Of a stretch of DNA of 5,753 nt, positions 5,704 to 5,753 are shown in pieces (positions within the stretch are counted from its first letter, which is position 1; the number at the start of each line of letters is the position of its first letter). The position numbers and the translations under genes are program-made. The notes beneath the pieces are model-generated. The model saw only the letters and a list, made by a program, of their open reading frames with translations, did no database searches and was not told the origin of the DNA. This DNA is from Lachnospiraceae bacterium (GTDB lineage: Bacteria > Bacillota > Clostridia > Lachnospirales > Lachnospiraceae): the NCBI GenBank assembly GCA_017477005.1, contig JAFUXY010000370.1, forward strand, positions 1 to 5,753, written 5' to 3'.

Positions 5704-5753
5704 CGAGGGGATAGAGAAGGGGATGGAGAAGGGAATAAAGAAGGGAATAAAGA
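5672..5753 (+). CDS. second tail-type ORF, partial at the window edge (duplicated start, different repeat tail)
   Basis: From ATG 5672, preceded by GGAGGT at 5656-5661, the frame is open to the window end. It gives MGGYIFKTDVDEGIEKGMEK and then GIKKGIK. The first eleven residues equal Met263-Asp273 of the upstream protein. The following four-residue units (EGI/EKGM/EKGI/KKGI) differ from the upstream octapeptide repeat. The same frame is open back to 5621, with another ATG at 5627 that overlaps the upstream gene. This may be a separate small ORF in the same transcript, 19 bases after the upstream stop, or a silent leftover of a duplicated tail. The end lies outside the window, so function and integrity cannot be judged. 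Confidence 0.45.
   Translation, partial: MGGYIFKTDVDEGIEKGMEKGIKKGIK
5702..5753 (+). repeat. 12-base tandem repeat in the downstream tail
   Basis: Degenerate units lie at 5702-5713, 5714-5725, 5726-5737 and 5738-5749, and a fifth begins at 5750 and runs off the window. They encode DEGI, EKGM, EKGI and KKGI, a four-residue charged repeat common in the tails of this nuclease family. Confidence 0.85.

Overview
The window looks like chromosomal DNA of an anaerobic Bacillota of the Clostridia (Lachnospiraceae-like). The evidence is the type of GH73 glucosaminidase tail, a polyprenyl glycosylphosphotransferase next to a DUF6077-type membrane protein, frequent TTG starts, and Rpn/PD-(D/E)XK nuclease-type genes, which are numerous in such genomes. 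All supported genes lie on the plus strand; I found no convincing minus-strand gene and no rRNA, tRNA or CRISPR.

Left half (1-3538), cell envelope. The 3' end of a glucosaminidase (autolysin) gene enters from the left edge. After a 42-base gap come a complete 448-residue undecaprenyl-phosphate sugar-1-phosphate transferase (396-1742) and, 16 bases later, a large multi-spanning membrane protein of the DUF6077 kind (1759-3538). The latter is broken near 2702-2805 into two pieces in different frames. The transferase would load the first sugar phosphate onto the lipid carrier for an exopolysaccharide or surface glycan. The membrane protein is probably a glycan-assembly or GT-C-like partner, but it appears disrupted here.

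Right half (3539-5753), nuclease-gene remnants and repeats. A credible promoter and ribosome-binding site drive a collapsed Rpn-type nuclease gene (3670-3947) that keeps only its two ends. A 660-base noncoding stretch follows, with a terminator candidate (4350-4372) and a 140-base element bounded by imperfect inverted repeats (4397-4536). Next is a complete 347-residue PD-(D/E)XK/Rpn-like gene (4609-5652) whose tail carries a 24-base tandem repeat.

The most interesting part is the tail of that gene. A consensus Shine-Dalgarno sequence lies inside it, upstream of an in-frame ATG (5395). This could make a separate 85-residue C-terminal protein, as in E. coli Rpn toxin/antitoxin genes-within-genes. 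A 48-base segment carrying this ribosome-binding site, the ATG and the next ten codons is repeated perfectly just after the gene's stop codon (5656-5703). There it leads into a different repeat-rich tail that runs off the window. This reads as a second tail or antitoxin-like ORF, or as an alternative tail cassette that recombination could fuse in frame.
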